Positions 50,497-59,147 of a DNA stretch of 64,000 bases are shown here, piece after piece (the stretch's first letter is position 1; each line of letters opens with the position of its first letter). The position numbers and the translations under genes are program-made. The stretch spans positions 248,001 through 312,000 of the forward strand of contig JAXDJV010000013.1 of NCBI GenBank assembly GCA_034667465.1, written 5' to 3'. The stretch is from JAOBAU01 sp034667465 (GTDB lineage Bacteria > Acidobacteriota > Thermoanaerobaculia > Gp7-AA8). The notes beneath the pieces were generated by a model that saw only the letters and a program-made list of their open reading frames with translations, had not been told where the DNA came from and searched no databases.

Positions 50497-50540
50497 GTCA
50501 AACCCCTCGTTCTCAGCACTCTGCACTCAGCACTCAGCAC
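50476..50540. repeat. Palindromic repeat family B, copy 2
   Basis: GTGCTGAGTGCAGAATGCTG opposes CTCAGCACTCTGCACTCAGC (to 50540). Same unit as at 47444. It contains the xdhC stop codon and ends beside the convergent RHH gene. Confidence 0.85.
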
Positions 50541-50541
50541 C

Positions 50542-50724
50542 TCATCGCTTTTTGACGCTCTCTTTCAGCTTCTCCATAGCCATCGCCTCGGTAATCAGCG
50601 CGCGGATCGTGTCCGACTGATTCTTCTTTTTCTTCAGCCAGGCGATCTGGTCCGCTGGCAGCCAGATGTTGATCCGCTCGGTTTTGCGCGGCGCTTTTGA
50701 GCCCGCTGCCTCGTTCTTCTTCAT
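50542..50724 (-). CDS. Small ribbon-helix-helix-like protein
   Basis: 60 residues, strongly basic. RINIWLPADQIAWLKKKKNQ followed by SDTIRALITEAM fits the strand-helix-helix pattern of CopG/Arc-type DNA-binding proteins. AAAGAGG before the ATG supports expression. Divergent from the response-regulator gene, whose start is 43 bases away. No adjacent toxin gene, so a regulator role is as likely as antitoxin. Confidence 0.72.
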   Translation of the reverse strand: MKKNEAAGSKAPRKTERINIWLPADQIAWLKKKKNQSDTIRALITEAMAMEKLKESVKKR

Positions 50725-50767
50725 CGGAACCTCTTTCTGGCCGACTTCATGCTTCGCCTCGCAATCT

Positions 50768-51175
50768 GTGTCCGAGCCGAACGTGCTGGTCGTGGAAGAC
50801 GACGATACCATCCGCCGTCTGCTCGTCGAGTACCTCCGGCAGACGCATATCGACGTCGAGAGTGCACGCGACGGAGTGGAAGCGCTGCATCTCATCTCCA
50901 CGCGCAAATATCGCGTCGTGTTGCTCGACGTGATGATGCCGAAGATGAGCGGCGTCGATCTGCTCGATTCGCTGCAGGCATTCCGCGCCGATCCGTCGCT
51001 GAAGCGAGCACGTGTGAGCGACTGGCCGGCGATCATCGTGATTACTTCGACGCCCGAAGCGCTGCTGTCGCAGGACGTGCTCGACCACCACTTTCCCGGA
51101 CTCATCTGCGGCGTCTTTCGCAAACCGCTCGACGTCGCCGCGCTTGCGTCGGTCGTCGAGCGCTGCCTCAGATAG
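50768..51175 (+). CDS. Single-domain response regulator (REC)
   Basis: 135 residues. VLVVEDDDTIRRLLVEYLRQ holds the acidic pair, VVLLDVMMPKMSGVDLL the phospho-acceptor Asp54, VITSTPEA the Thr/Ser switch, and GVFRKPLDVAAL the conserved Lys. No output domain, so it acts on protein partners or within a phosphorelay. GTG at 50768 is taken because sequence before it is not REC-like; ribosome site is poor. No histidine kinase in the window. Confidence 0.88.
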   Translation: MSEPNVLVVEDDDTIRRLLVEYLRQTHIDVESARDGVEALHLISTRKYRVVLLDVMMPKMSGVDLLDSLQAFRADPSLKRARVSDWPAIIVITSTPEALLSQDVLDHHFPGLICGVFRKPLDVAALASVVERCLR

Positions 51176-51722
51176 CGATGCCGAGGGACTGAAGAATCGA
51201 ATAGAGATTCGCGATGACGTGCAGCAGCATCGGCACGAACGTCGAACGGCTGCGATGCCGCGCAACGCCGAGGAGCAGACCATCGAGGAAGATCAGGGCG
51301 ATCGTGCGCCAGTCGTATTGAACGTGCGCCGCCGCCCAAAGCGCGGCGCAGATGACGATCGCTCCCCACGCCCCGATCTTCGTCCGGCTGATCCGAAAGA
51401 AAATGAGTCCGCGCACCACGAGCTCCTCGGTGATCGGGCCGAACAGCCCGGTGACGAGAATCCGCAGCGCGACGATCAGCGGCGGATACGCGGGCCAGTG
51501 CGACGGCTGCTCCATCCCGAACAGTCGGATCGCGAGCTCGCCCGCGACCAGCCAGCCGCACCAGATCGCGAGCCACAGAAGAATGATCGCCGGTCGCGGC
51601 CAGACAAGCCGCAGATCTTCCGTCAGCGAGAAGCCGCGCAGCCGCGATACGACAATGACGATGATGATGCCGATTGCGAGGATCGCGACTTTGAGCAGCG
51701 TCGATACAAATTGCGCGCTCAT
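51168..51722 (-). CDS. CPBP-family intramembrane metalloprotease
   Basis: 184 residues, five to six membrane helices. GPITEELVVRGLIFFRIS carries the EExxxR motif; WAAAHVQYDWRTIALIFLDG supplies the second His motif, and LLHVIANLYS the HxxxN/D motif. All catalytic residues of the CAAX-protease/bacteriocin-immunity family are present. Role unknown; family members process proteins in the membrane or give self-immunity. Overlaps the response-regulator stop by eight bases (convergent). Confidence 0.87.
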   Translation of the reverse strand: MSAQFVSTLLKVAILAIGIIIVIVVSRLRGFSLTEDLRLVWPRPAIILLWLAIWCGWLVAGELAIRLFGMEQPSHWPAYPPLIVALRILVTGLFGPITEELVVRGLIFFRISRTKIGAWGAIVICAALWAAAHVQYDWRTIALIFLDGLLLGVARHRSRSTFVPMLLHVIANLYSILQSLGIAI

Positions 51723-51850
51723 GTCGCGGCGAGCAGCACTTCGTGGCCGCCGATGCCCAGCGTACCGTCGCTCATTCGGCGCATTGTAGTGCCGCATCAC
51801 CGAAACCGATCGGGACCTTGGCGCTGAACTTCGGATACGATCGTTCGTCC

Positions 51851-54265
51851 ATGCGTCGCCGCTTCATTTGCATTCACGGACACTTCTACCAACCCCCTCG
51901 CGAAAACCCCTGGCTCGAAGCGGTGGAGCTGCAGGATTCCGCCGACCCGTGGCACGACTGGAACGAGCGGATCACCGCCGAGTGCTACGGTCCGAACGCC
52001 TCGTCGCGCATCCTCGATTCACGCGACCGCATCGAGAAGATCGTCAACAACTACGCGTCGATCAACTTCAACTTCGGACCGACGCTCCTCTCGTGGCTGC
52101 AGCAGTCAGCGCCCGACACGTACGCGGCGATCGTCGAAGCGGATCGCCTTTCGCGCGAGCGTTTCGGCGGCCACGGCTCCGCGATCTCGCAGGCGTACAA
52201 CCACATGATCCTGCCGCTCGCGAACGCGCGCGACAAACGGACGCAGGTGCGATGGGGCGTGCGCGATTTCGAATCGCGTTTCGGACGCAAACCGGCCGGG
52301 ATGTGGCTGCCCGAAACCGCGGTCGACGTCGAATCGCTCGAAGCGCTCGCGGCGGAAGGAATCGTCTACACGATCCTCGAGCCGCATCAGGCGGGGCGCC
52401 ATCGGCGGATTGGCGAGATCGAATGGAACGACACCGACGGCGTCGATCCGACGCAGCCGTACCTCTGCACGCTGCCATCCGGCCGGACGATCGCGATCTT
52501 CTTCTACGACGGTCCGATCTCGCGCGCGGTCGCGTTCGAACATCTCCTCGCCCGCGGCGAGAACCTCGCCCATCGTCTGCTCGGCGCGTTCTCCGACGCA
52601 CCAACGCATCCGCAGCTCGTCAACATCGCCACCGACGGCGAAACGTACGGACATCACCACCGCTTCGGCGACATGGCGCTCGCCTACGCGCTCGACTACA
52701 TCGACGAACGGAAGCTCGCCCGCATCTCGAACTACTCGCAGTTCCTCGCCGACATTCTGCCTGAGCATGAAGTCGAGATCGTCGAAGACACCGCGTGGAG
52801 TTGCAGTCACGGCGTCGGCCGCTGGGAGCGCGATTGCGGTTGCAGCACCGGCGGAGGCCTCGGCTGGAATCAGCAGTGGCGCGATCCGCTGCGCAAATCG
52901 CTCGACTGGCTGCGCGACGAATGCATCACGCTCTTCGAACGCCACGGCGCGGCGCTTCTTCGCGATCCCTGGACCGCGCGCGACGAGTACATCGACGTCG
53001 TGCTCGATCGCGGCGACGCGAACGTCGACGCGTTCCTCGCGAAGCACGCCACGAACGGCGACGGACACGTCACCGCGCTCGAGCTCCTCGAGATGCAGCG
53101 CAACGCGATGCTGATGTACACATCGTGCGGCTGGTTCTTCAACGAAATCTCCGGAATCGAAACGGTACAGGTACTGCACTACGCCGCACGAGTGATTCAG
53201 CTCGCCGAGAAAATCAGCGGACGCAGCCTCGAGCTCGAGTTCCTCGAGCGGGTCGCCGCCGCGCGCAGCAATCTGCGCGAGCATGGCGATGCGCGACAGA
53301 TCTACGAGCGTGAAGTGAAGCCGACGCGCATCGATCTTCGTCGCGTCGCATCGCACTACGCGGTGCTCTCGCTGTTCGACAATTTTGCGCCCGAGGCTGA
53401 GGTCTATTGCTATCGCGTCCGGCAGGCTGATTTCGAAACGCATCGCGCCGGCCGCGCCAGGATGGCCATCGGCGCGATCACGGTGATCTCGCGCATCACT
53501 CGCGAGGAAGCGTCGTACGAGTTCTGCGTCATCCACCTCGGCGAAACGGAACTGACCGGCGGCGTTCGCCCGGCCTCGAGCGACTTCGAAGCGATGAAGC
53601 AGGTCCTGACGACCGAGCTGCACGACAACGGCGTCACGTCGGTGATCCGTCTCGTCGACGACTACTTCGGCGATTCGCTGCTGTCGATTCGCGCACTCTT
53701 TCGCGACGAGCAGCGCCGCATCCTCCGCGTCATCTGCAACGCCACGCTCGAAGAAGCGGAGACCGCATTCCGCCAGCTGCACGAGCGCTACGACCCGCTC
53801 GTTCGCTTCCACTCATCGCTCGGCGTGCCGCTGCCGAAAGTGCTGCACACCGCCGCGGAGTTCGACGTCAACATGCAGCTGCGGCGCTACCTCGATGAAG
53901 ACGAGCTGCCGCTCGCCGAGATCGAGCAGCGTCTGCGCGAAGCTCGCGCCGAGCGGATCACGCTCGACGAAACGACGCTGATGACGCTCACGCGCGCGCT
54001 CGAACGAATCTCGCGCGCCTTCGCCGCCGACCCGCGCAACGTCGAACGGCTCGAAAAACTCGAATCGCTCGTCTCGATCGTCCGCGCGATGGAAGTCGAC
54101 GTCGATCTGCGCAAGCCGCAAAACGATTACTACCGGCTGCGCAAAACCGTGCGGCCGGTCATCGCATCGGGACAGAACGGAACGACGAACGCGAACCGCT
54201 GGCTGCAGCAGTTCGATTCGCTCGGCGAGAAATTGTCGATCAGCCTGGAGAGCCGTCCGGCGTGA
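51851..54265 (+). CDS. DUF3536 glycoside hydrolase family 57-like protein
   Basis: 804 residues. N-terminal GH57 (beta/alpha)7 barrel: ICIHGHFYQPPRENPWLE, FNFGPTLLSWLQ, AGMWLPETAVDVESLEALAA with the candidate Glu nucleophile, and NIATDGETYGHHHRFGDMAL with the acidic proton donor. The remaining part is the DUF3536 region (WSCSHGVGRWERDCGCSTGG; YTSCGWFFNEISGIE). Related proteins occur in glycogen/alpha-glucan gene clusters. Stop overlaps the malQ start (GTGA), showing coupling with 4-alpha-glucanotransferase. Cytoplasmic. Exact reaction is not established for this subfamily. Confidence 0.88.
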   Translation: MRRRFICIHGHFYQPPRENPWLEAVELQDSADPWHDWNERITAECYGPNASSRILDSRDRIEKIVNNYASINFNFGPTLLSWLQQSAPDTYAAIVEADRLSRERFGGHGSAISQAYNHMILPLANARDKRTQVRWGVRDFESRFGRKPAGMWLPETAVDVESLEALAAEGIVYTILEPHQAGRHRRIGEIEWNDTDGVDPTQPYLCTLPSGRTIAIFFYDGPISRAVAFEHLLARGENLAHRLLGAFSDAPTHPQLVNIATDGETYGHHHRFGDMALAYALDYIDERKLARISNYSQFLADILPEHEVEIVEDTAWSCSHGVGRWERDCGCSTGGGLGWNQQWRDPLRKSLDWLRDECITLFERHGAALLRDPWTARDEYIDVVLDRGDANVDAFLAKHATNGDGHVTALELLEMQRNAMLMYTSCGWFFNEISGIETVQVLHYAARVIQLAEKISGRSLELEFLERVAAARSNLREHGDARQIYEREVKPTRIDLRRVASHYAVLSLFDNFAPEAEVYCYRVRQADFETHRAGRARMAIGAITVISRITREEASYEFCVIHLGETELTGGVRPASSDFEAMKQVLTTELHDNGVTSVIRLVDDYFGDSLLSIRALFRDEQRRILRVICNATLEEAETAFRQLHERYDPLVRFHSSLGVPLPKVLHTAAEFDVNMQLRRYLDEDELPLAEIEQRLREARAERITLDETTLMTLTRALERISRAFAADPRNVERLEKLESLVSIVRAMEVDVDLRKPQNDYYRLRKTVRPVIASGQNGTTNANRWLQQFDSLGEKLSISLESRPA

Positions 54266-55776
54266 AGCATCGATCGGATCCGGCCGCACGCGATACGACC
54301 CGGCGCGCCGGACTGCTGCTGCATCCGACGTCGCTGCCGAGCCGCTACGGCATCGGCGATCTCGGCGACGAGCTGATCGAAGTGCTCGACTGGGCGAAAG
54401 CGGCCGGCATCACCATCTGGCAAACGCTTCCGATGAATCCGCCCGGCTTCGGCAACTCGCCGTACGGCTGCCTCTCGTCGTTCGCCGGCAATCCGCTGCT
54501 CATCTCGCCGCAGCGATTGTTGAAGGATGAACTGCTGCCGCCGAACGCGCTCGATGACGTGCCGCCGTTCGACGACAATCACGTCGTCGACTTCGGCGCC
54601 GTCGCGGAGTTCAAGAACGCGCTGCTGCGGAAGTCATACACGCACTTCATCGACAACGCTCGTCCCGATCATCAGACCGAGCTGGCGAAGTTTTCGCGCG
54701 AGCACATCTGGCTCTCGGAGTGGGGACTTTACGCCGCGCTGAAAAACAGCAACGGCGGAAAACAGTGGTCGGCGTGGGATCGTCCGCTGGCGATGCGCGA
54801 GCCGGAAGCACTCGCCTCCGCGGAGCGCGAGCTGGCGGCGGAGATTCGCTTTCACAATTACGTGCAGTGGCTCTTTTTCCGGCAGTGGTCGGCGGTGCGC
54901 GATGCAGCGGAAGCGCGCGGCATTCGCATCATGGGCGACGTGCCGATCTACGTCGCATGCGACAGCGCCGACGTCTGGGCGAATCGCGAACTGTTCCAGC
55001 TGAACGCCGACGGTGAGCCGACGGTCGTCGCCGGCGTGCCGCCCGATTACTTCAGCGACACGGGCCAGCGCTGGGGAAATCCGCTCTATCGCTGGGATCT
55101 GCTGCGACAGGAACACTATCGCTGGTGGGTGGCGCGCATTCGCGCATCGCTCCGCTTCGCAGACATCATTCGCATCGATCATTTCCGCGGCTTCGCCGCC
55201 TACTGGGAAGTGCCGGCGAGCGAGCCGACCGCGATTCACGGCCGCTGGATGCCGGGTCCCGGCCGTGCGCTGTTCGACGCGATCCGCGATTCGCTCGGCG
55301 ATGTTCCGCTCGTCGCCGAAGATCTCGGATTCATCACGCCGGAAGTCCACGAGCTCCGGCACAGCATCGGAATCCCCGGGATGAAAATCCTCCAGTTCGC
55401 GTTCGGTCAGGTGAACAGCGCGCACCTTCCGCATTGCTACGAGCCTGACACGGTCGTCTACACCGGCACGCACGACAACGACACGGCGCGCGGCTGGTTC
55501 GAAAGCACGTCCGACGACGAGCGCGAAATCGCACTCGCATACCTCGGCGCCGGACGCGAAGAGATCGAGTGGGCGATGATCCGCGCCGCGTACACGTCGG
55601 TCGCGCGCACCGCCATCGTTCCTCTCCAGGACATCCTCGGCATCGGCAGCGAAGCGCGCATGAATCGCCCCGGCGACAGCAGCGACAACTGGGCGTGGCG
55701 ATTCGAAACCGGCGTGCTGACGCGCGATCGCGCCGATCGTCTGCGGAAGCTCGCCGAGATCAGCGGCCGGATTTGA
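54262..55776 (+). CDS. malQ: 4-alpha-glucanotransferase (amylomaltase)
   Basis: 504 residues, GH77. AGLLLHPTSLPSRYGIGDLG, IMGDVPIYVACDSADVWANR, FADIIRIDHFRGF with the nucleophile Asp, PLVAEDLGFITPEV with the acid/base Glu, and YTGTHDNDTARGW with the third Asp. Transfers alpha-1,4-glucan segments in maltodextrin/glycogen metabolism. GTG start within the preceding stop. TreY at the right edge and the GH57 protein suggest a glycogen-trehalose network. Confidence 0.96.
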   Translation: MKHRSDPAARDTTRRAGLLLHPTSLPSRYGIGDLGDELIEVLDWAKAAGITIWQTLPMNPPGFGNSPYGCLSSFAGNPLLISPQRLLKDELLPPNALDDVPPFDDNHVVDFGAVAEFKNALLRKSYTHFIDNARPDHQTELAKFSREHIWLSEWGLYAALKNSNGGKQWSAWDRPLAMREPEALASAERELAAEIRFHNYVQWLFFRQWSAVRDAAEARGIRIMGDVPIYVACDSADVWANRELFQLNADGEPTVVAGVPPDYFSDTGQRWGNPLYRWDLLRQEHYRWWVARIRASLRFADIIRIDHFRGFAAYWEVPASEPTAIHGRWMPGPGRALFDAIRDSLGDVPLVAEDLGFITPEVHELRHSIGIPGMKILQFAFGQVNSAHLPHCYEPDTVVYTGTHDNDTARGWFESTSDDEREIALAYLGAGREEIEWAMIRAAYTSVARTAIVPLQDILGIGSEARMNRPGDSSDNWAWRFETGVLTRDRADRLRKLAEISGRI

Positions 55777-55812
55777 GGTAGGGTTAGTCGCAATCGGAGG
55801 CTCTCCTCAAAC

Positions 55813-56553
55813 ATGAGAAATCTAATTGTTGCCACAGCTTTGCTGCTGCTAGCCCTCCCGTCGTTCGCAGCTGACGATCTCGTCTGCAAGACCGACTGGG
55901 GTTACGAAGAATCGAACGGACCCGATCGATGGGGGCAGATCGCACCCGCGTATGTCGATTGCGATTCGGGGATTCATCAGTCGCCGGTGCCACTCGGCAA
56001 CACCGGAACGGCTCCAAATCCGCTGACCGCTCAATACGGATCGAGCTCGATCACGATCCAGCGGACCGCACACGGAATGAACGTCTACACGCTCGGCGTG
56101 CTGAACAACCTGAGGTACGGCACCGTCAACGCGAGATTGCAGAAGTTCCATCTGCACGCGCCGGCGGAACATCCGTCGGGAGCAGCCGTCGCCGAACTGC
56201 ACCTCGTGCATGTCGACGCGAACAACAACCGCGGCTACGTCATCGCGGTACTCATCGATTCGGACGGTGCGCCGAATTCGGCGATTCAGGCGCTCATCGA
56301 TTCAGCACCGGAGAAAGCCTGCACCTCGGCGAAGCTGGAGATGTTCCCGCTCGCCGCGCTGTTGCCGTCGACCACGAACTTCACGACCTACACCGGATCG
56401 CTGACGACTCCGCCGTGCAGCCCGGACATCACCTTCTTCGTGTTGAAAACGCACCTGAAGATCTCGTCTGGCCAGTTCACGGCACTCACGAGCCTGTTCG
56501 AAGGAGCCCGCCCCCCGCAGCCGGTCAACAGCCGCCCGTTTTTGGTGCGCTGA
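55813..56553 (+). CDS. Alpha-type carbonic anhydrase, exported
   Basis: 246 residues. Signal peptide RNLIVATALLLLALPSFA. QSPV motif in GIHQSPVPLG, zinc ligands in KFHLHAPAEH (two His) and AELHLVHVD (third His), and GSLTTPPCSPDITFFVL near the end, with Cys residues for the usual disulfide. The residue before the first His is Lys where Gln is common. Periplasmic hydration of CO2. GGAGG lies about 12 bases before the ATG, rather far. Confidence 0.93.
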   Translation: MRNLIVATALLLLALPSFAADDLVCKTDWGYEESNGPDRWGQIAPAYVDCDSGIHQSPVPLGNTGTAPNPLTAQYGSSSITIQRTAHGMNVYTLGVLNNLRYGTVNARLQKFHLHAPAEHPSGAAVAELHLVHVDANNNRGYVIAVLIDSDGAPNSAIQALIDSAPEKACTSAKLEMFPLAALLPSTTNFTTYTGSLTTPPCSPDITFFVLKTHLKISSGQFTALTSLFEGARPPQPVNSRPFLVR

Positions 56554-56589
56554 TCCGGAAAGAAAGAACCTCGCGCAGAATTTGAAGAC

Positions 56590-56664
56590 GTCATTCTGAG
56601 CGCAGCGAAGAATCTCAAGTTACGAAGCTTGAGATCCTTCGCCGTCTTCGCGTCTCAGGATGAC
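56590..56664. repeat. Palindromic repeat family A, diverged copy 6
   Basis: GTCATTCTGAGCGCAGCGAA (then GAATCTCAAG) opposes CTTGAGATCCTTCGCC and CTCAGGATGAC. Shorter and more diverged than the others. It contains the stop of the convergent PEP-synthase-like gene. Confidence 0.8.
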
Positions 56665-59147
56665 GTCGTGCGCGTCACCGTCCCGTTCGATCCGTTCACG
56701 CGCACGATCTCGCCGTCATCGAGCAGCGACAGCGCGCCGCGCACCGCCATCACCGCCGGGATGCCGACCTCCCGCGCGGTGACGGCACCGTGCGACAACG
56801 GTCCGCCGCTCTCGGTGATCACCGCGACCGACGAGTGAAAGAGCGGCGTCCATGCGGGATTCGTCGTCCGTGCGACGAGCACGCTGCCCGGCGGAAAACG
56901 GCCGAAGTCGTCGACGCCGTGCAGTCGGAACACCGGTCCCGCCGCGACGCCGGGTGAGCCGGGCAAACCGCGTAACGCATCGCCCGGCAGCGGCGCGGCA
57001 TCGGCTTCATCGCCGAGCGACCACGACGGCGTCCGCGCTTTGTTCGCGAGATACGCGTCCTTGTTCGTCGTTGCTTCCTTCGTCACCGCCGCGACGTCGA
57101 TGTCGCCGGCGATGTAGAGATCGATCGTCGCTTTGCGAATGAAGAAGATGTCCTCCGGTTCGGTGAGCACGCGCCCGTCGACGAGACGCCGTCCGAGCTC
57201 GACGATCGCCGCGCGAAACGGAATCGAGAGCCGCGTCGTCTGGTAGTGCTCGAGATCGTCGAGCGCCGTGTACGCACGCGCCAGACGGACGAGCTCGAGC
57301 GCGAAGTAGCGGAGATCCTCCGGCACCAGCTCGCTGAAACGCCGCTCGCCGTTCTGCTGCCGTTCGCGCAGCTCGATCTCGCGCGCCGACGGATCGGGAA
57401 GGTCGCCGCGCTCGGCGATCAGTCGCACGTTTTCGAGCACGACCCACGGCTGGCCGACCCACGTCGCGTGATACGTGTCGAAGTCGACTTCGCGATGTCC
57501 GTGATTGGCGAGGAAGCGATCGAGCTCGCGCAGGAACGATGGGAACGCGCGCAGCTTTCCCTCTTCCCAAATCCTGCGCCGCGGCATCCGCGAAAGGAGA
57601 TCGCGCAGCGCCGGAATCGTGCGTACCAGCGCGGCGAGGCGATGGATGTCGAGATTGACAAGGTTCGTTTTCGTGTCGCAGAAGCAGGTCAGCGAGTCGT
57701 AGAGCGCCGGCGCTTCCTGCGGTCCGACGACGAGCGTGACCAGCCCGTACAACATCCGATGAAGGATGCCGTGCGTGATCGAGATGGCGATGTTCGGCAG
57801 GAAGTAGTCGCTGCCGGCGCGATTGATCGCGGCGACATGACGCCAGAGCTGCTCTTCGTTCATCCGCTCGAGGTCGGCGGCGCCGAGCGCGCCGAGGTTG
57901 AGCAGGTAGTAATCGAGATCGCGCGCCCACGAGACCGGGAGCTGCACGACCCACTGATAGCGCTCGCGAATCACCGGCAGCAGCGCGCGCAGCGAATCGA
58001 GTGAATCGAATGCGACCTGCTGCCCGGACGTGAAGAGCTTCACGGCGTTTTCGTTGCCGTACACGTAGCTGTCGAACAGCTCGAACCAGTGTCCTTCGAA
58101 CGCCGGCATTCCCATCAGGTCGAGCGAATGGGCGAGCGATTCGTGAAAGCCTTCGACGACGTAATCCCACGTCAGCGGCGTGACGACGTTCGGAAAGCGT
58201 TCCGCCGATTCGCCGCGCGTCCACTTCGGCGGGAACTTCGTCACCGGCCGCGATTGCAGCAGATAAAGGTCGCCGCCGGCGAACGCCCACTCGACGTCCT
58301 GCGGAAATGCGTAGAAGCGCTCGATGCGGATAAGCAGCGCGCGCAGGTGATCAAGTTGTTGATCATCGAGCGAGGACGCGCCGCGCTGCTCAGCCGTCAG
58401 TTCGACTTCGCGCGTTCCGCCGCCTTCGGTGGCGACGATCATCTGCTCCTTCTCGCCGATCGTTCGCTCGCGAATCTCACCCGTTTTCCTGTCGATCACG
58501 AACTGGTCGACGTCACCGGCGCCGGAGACGACGGTCTCGCCGAGTCCGTACGATGCGTTGATGACGAGCTCGGAGTTGCTGCCGGTGATCGGATTCATCG
58601 TGAAGGCGACGCCGGCGACGTCGCTGTCGACGAGCGCCTGGATGACGACCGCCATCGTCGCTTTCGCCGGATCGAAGCCGCGCGAGTGGCGGTAGTGCGC
58701 GGCGCGGTCTTCCCAGAGTGAGGCGAAGCAGCGGCGAACGGCGTCGACGACGGAGTCGGCGCCGCGAACGCCGAGGAACGTGTCGTGCTGGCCGGCGAAC
58801 GCGGCGCCGGCGAGATCTTCCATCGTCGATGACGAGCGCACCGCGACTGCACCGCGTTCCATCAATGGAGCGATCTGCTCGCGCAGTTCGCGCTCGAGCT
58901 CGGCCGGCATTGGCAGCGCGGCGAGCTTCGCGCGAAGCGCCGCGCACTGATCGCGGAGTTTCACCGGATCGCTGTAGTCGAGCGATCCGAAATCAAAGTC
59001 GCCGATGAACTCCGTGTATGCGGAAGCGGGAACGATCACGCCCGGCGGCACATTGAAGCCGCCCTGAAAAAGCTTCGCGAGGCTCGCACCTTTGCCGCCG
59101 CTGTTCGACAACTGCATCGCGGCCGGATCGCCGAAAGAAAGAATCAT
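56655..59147 (-). CDS. PEP-synthase-fold enzyme, rifampin-phosphotransferase-like architecture
   Basis: 830 residues. N-terminal ATP-grasp: NSGGKGASLAKLFQGGFNVP, AVRSSSTMEDLAGAAFAGQH and DVEWAFAGGDLYLLQSRPVT. A 400-residue helical middle part follows, then the swivelling His domain TESGGPLSHGAVTAREVGIP. The order ATP-grasp, substrate domain, phospho-His domain and the length match rifampin phosphotransferase better than PEP synthase, which has the PEP-binding barrel at the C-terminus; no barrel is present here. So it probably phosphorylates a small molecule bound by the middle domain. ATG 59147 overlaps the next gene's stop by four bases. Last residues come from a repeat. Confidence 0.8.
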   Translation of the reverse strand: MILSFGDPAAMQLSNSGGKGASLAKLFQGGFNVPPGVIVPASAYTEFIGDFDFGSLDYSDPVKLRDQCAALRAKLAALPMPAELERELREQIAPLMERGAVAVRSSSTMEDLAGAAFAGQHDTFLGVRGADSVVDAVRRCFASLWEDRAAHYRHSRGFDPAKATMAVVIQALVDSDVAGVAFTMNPITGSNSELVINASYGLGETVVSGAGDVDQFVIDRKTGEIRERTIGEKEQMIVATEGGGTREVELTAEQRGASSLDDQQLDHLRALLIRIERFYAFPQDVEWAFAGGDLYLLQSRPVTKFPPKWTRGESAERFPNVVTPLTWDYVVEGFHESLAHSLDLMGMPAFEGHWFELFDSYVYGNENAVKLFTSGQQVAFDSLDSLRALLPVIRERYQWVVQLPVSWARDLDYYLLNLGALGAADLERMNEEQLWRHVAAINRAGSDYFLPNIAISITHGILHRMLYGLVTLVVGPQEAPALYDSLTCFCDTKTNLVNLDIHRLAALVRTIPALRDLLSRMPRRRIWEEGKLRAFPSFLRELDRFLANHGHREVDFDTYHATWVGQPWVVLENVRLIAERGDLPDPSAREIELRERQQNGERRFSELVPEDLRYFALELVRLARAYTALDDLEHYQTTRLSIPFRAAIVELGRRLVDGRVLTEPEDIFFIRKATIDLYIAGDIDVAAVTKEATTNKDAYLANKARTPSWSLGDEADAAPLPGDALRGLPGSPGVAAGPVFRLHGVDDFGRFPPGSVLVARTTNPAWTPLFHSSVAVITESGGPLSHGAVTAREVGIPAVMAVRGALSLLDDGEIVRVNGSNGTVTRTTSS

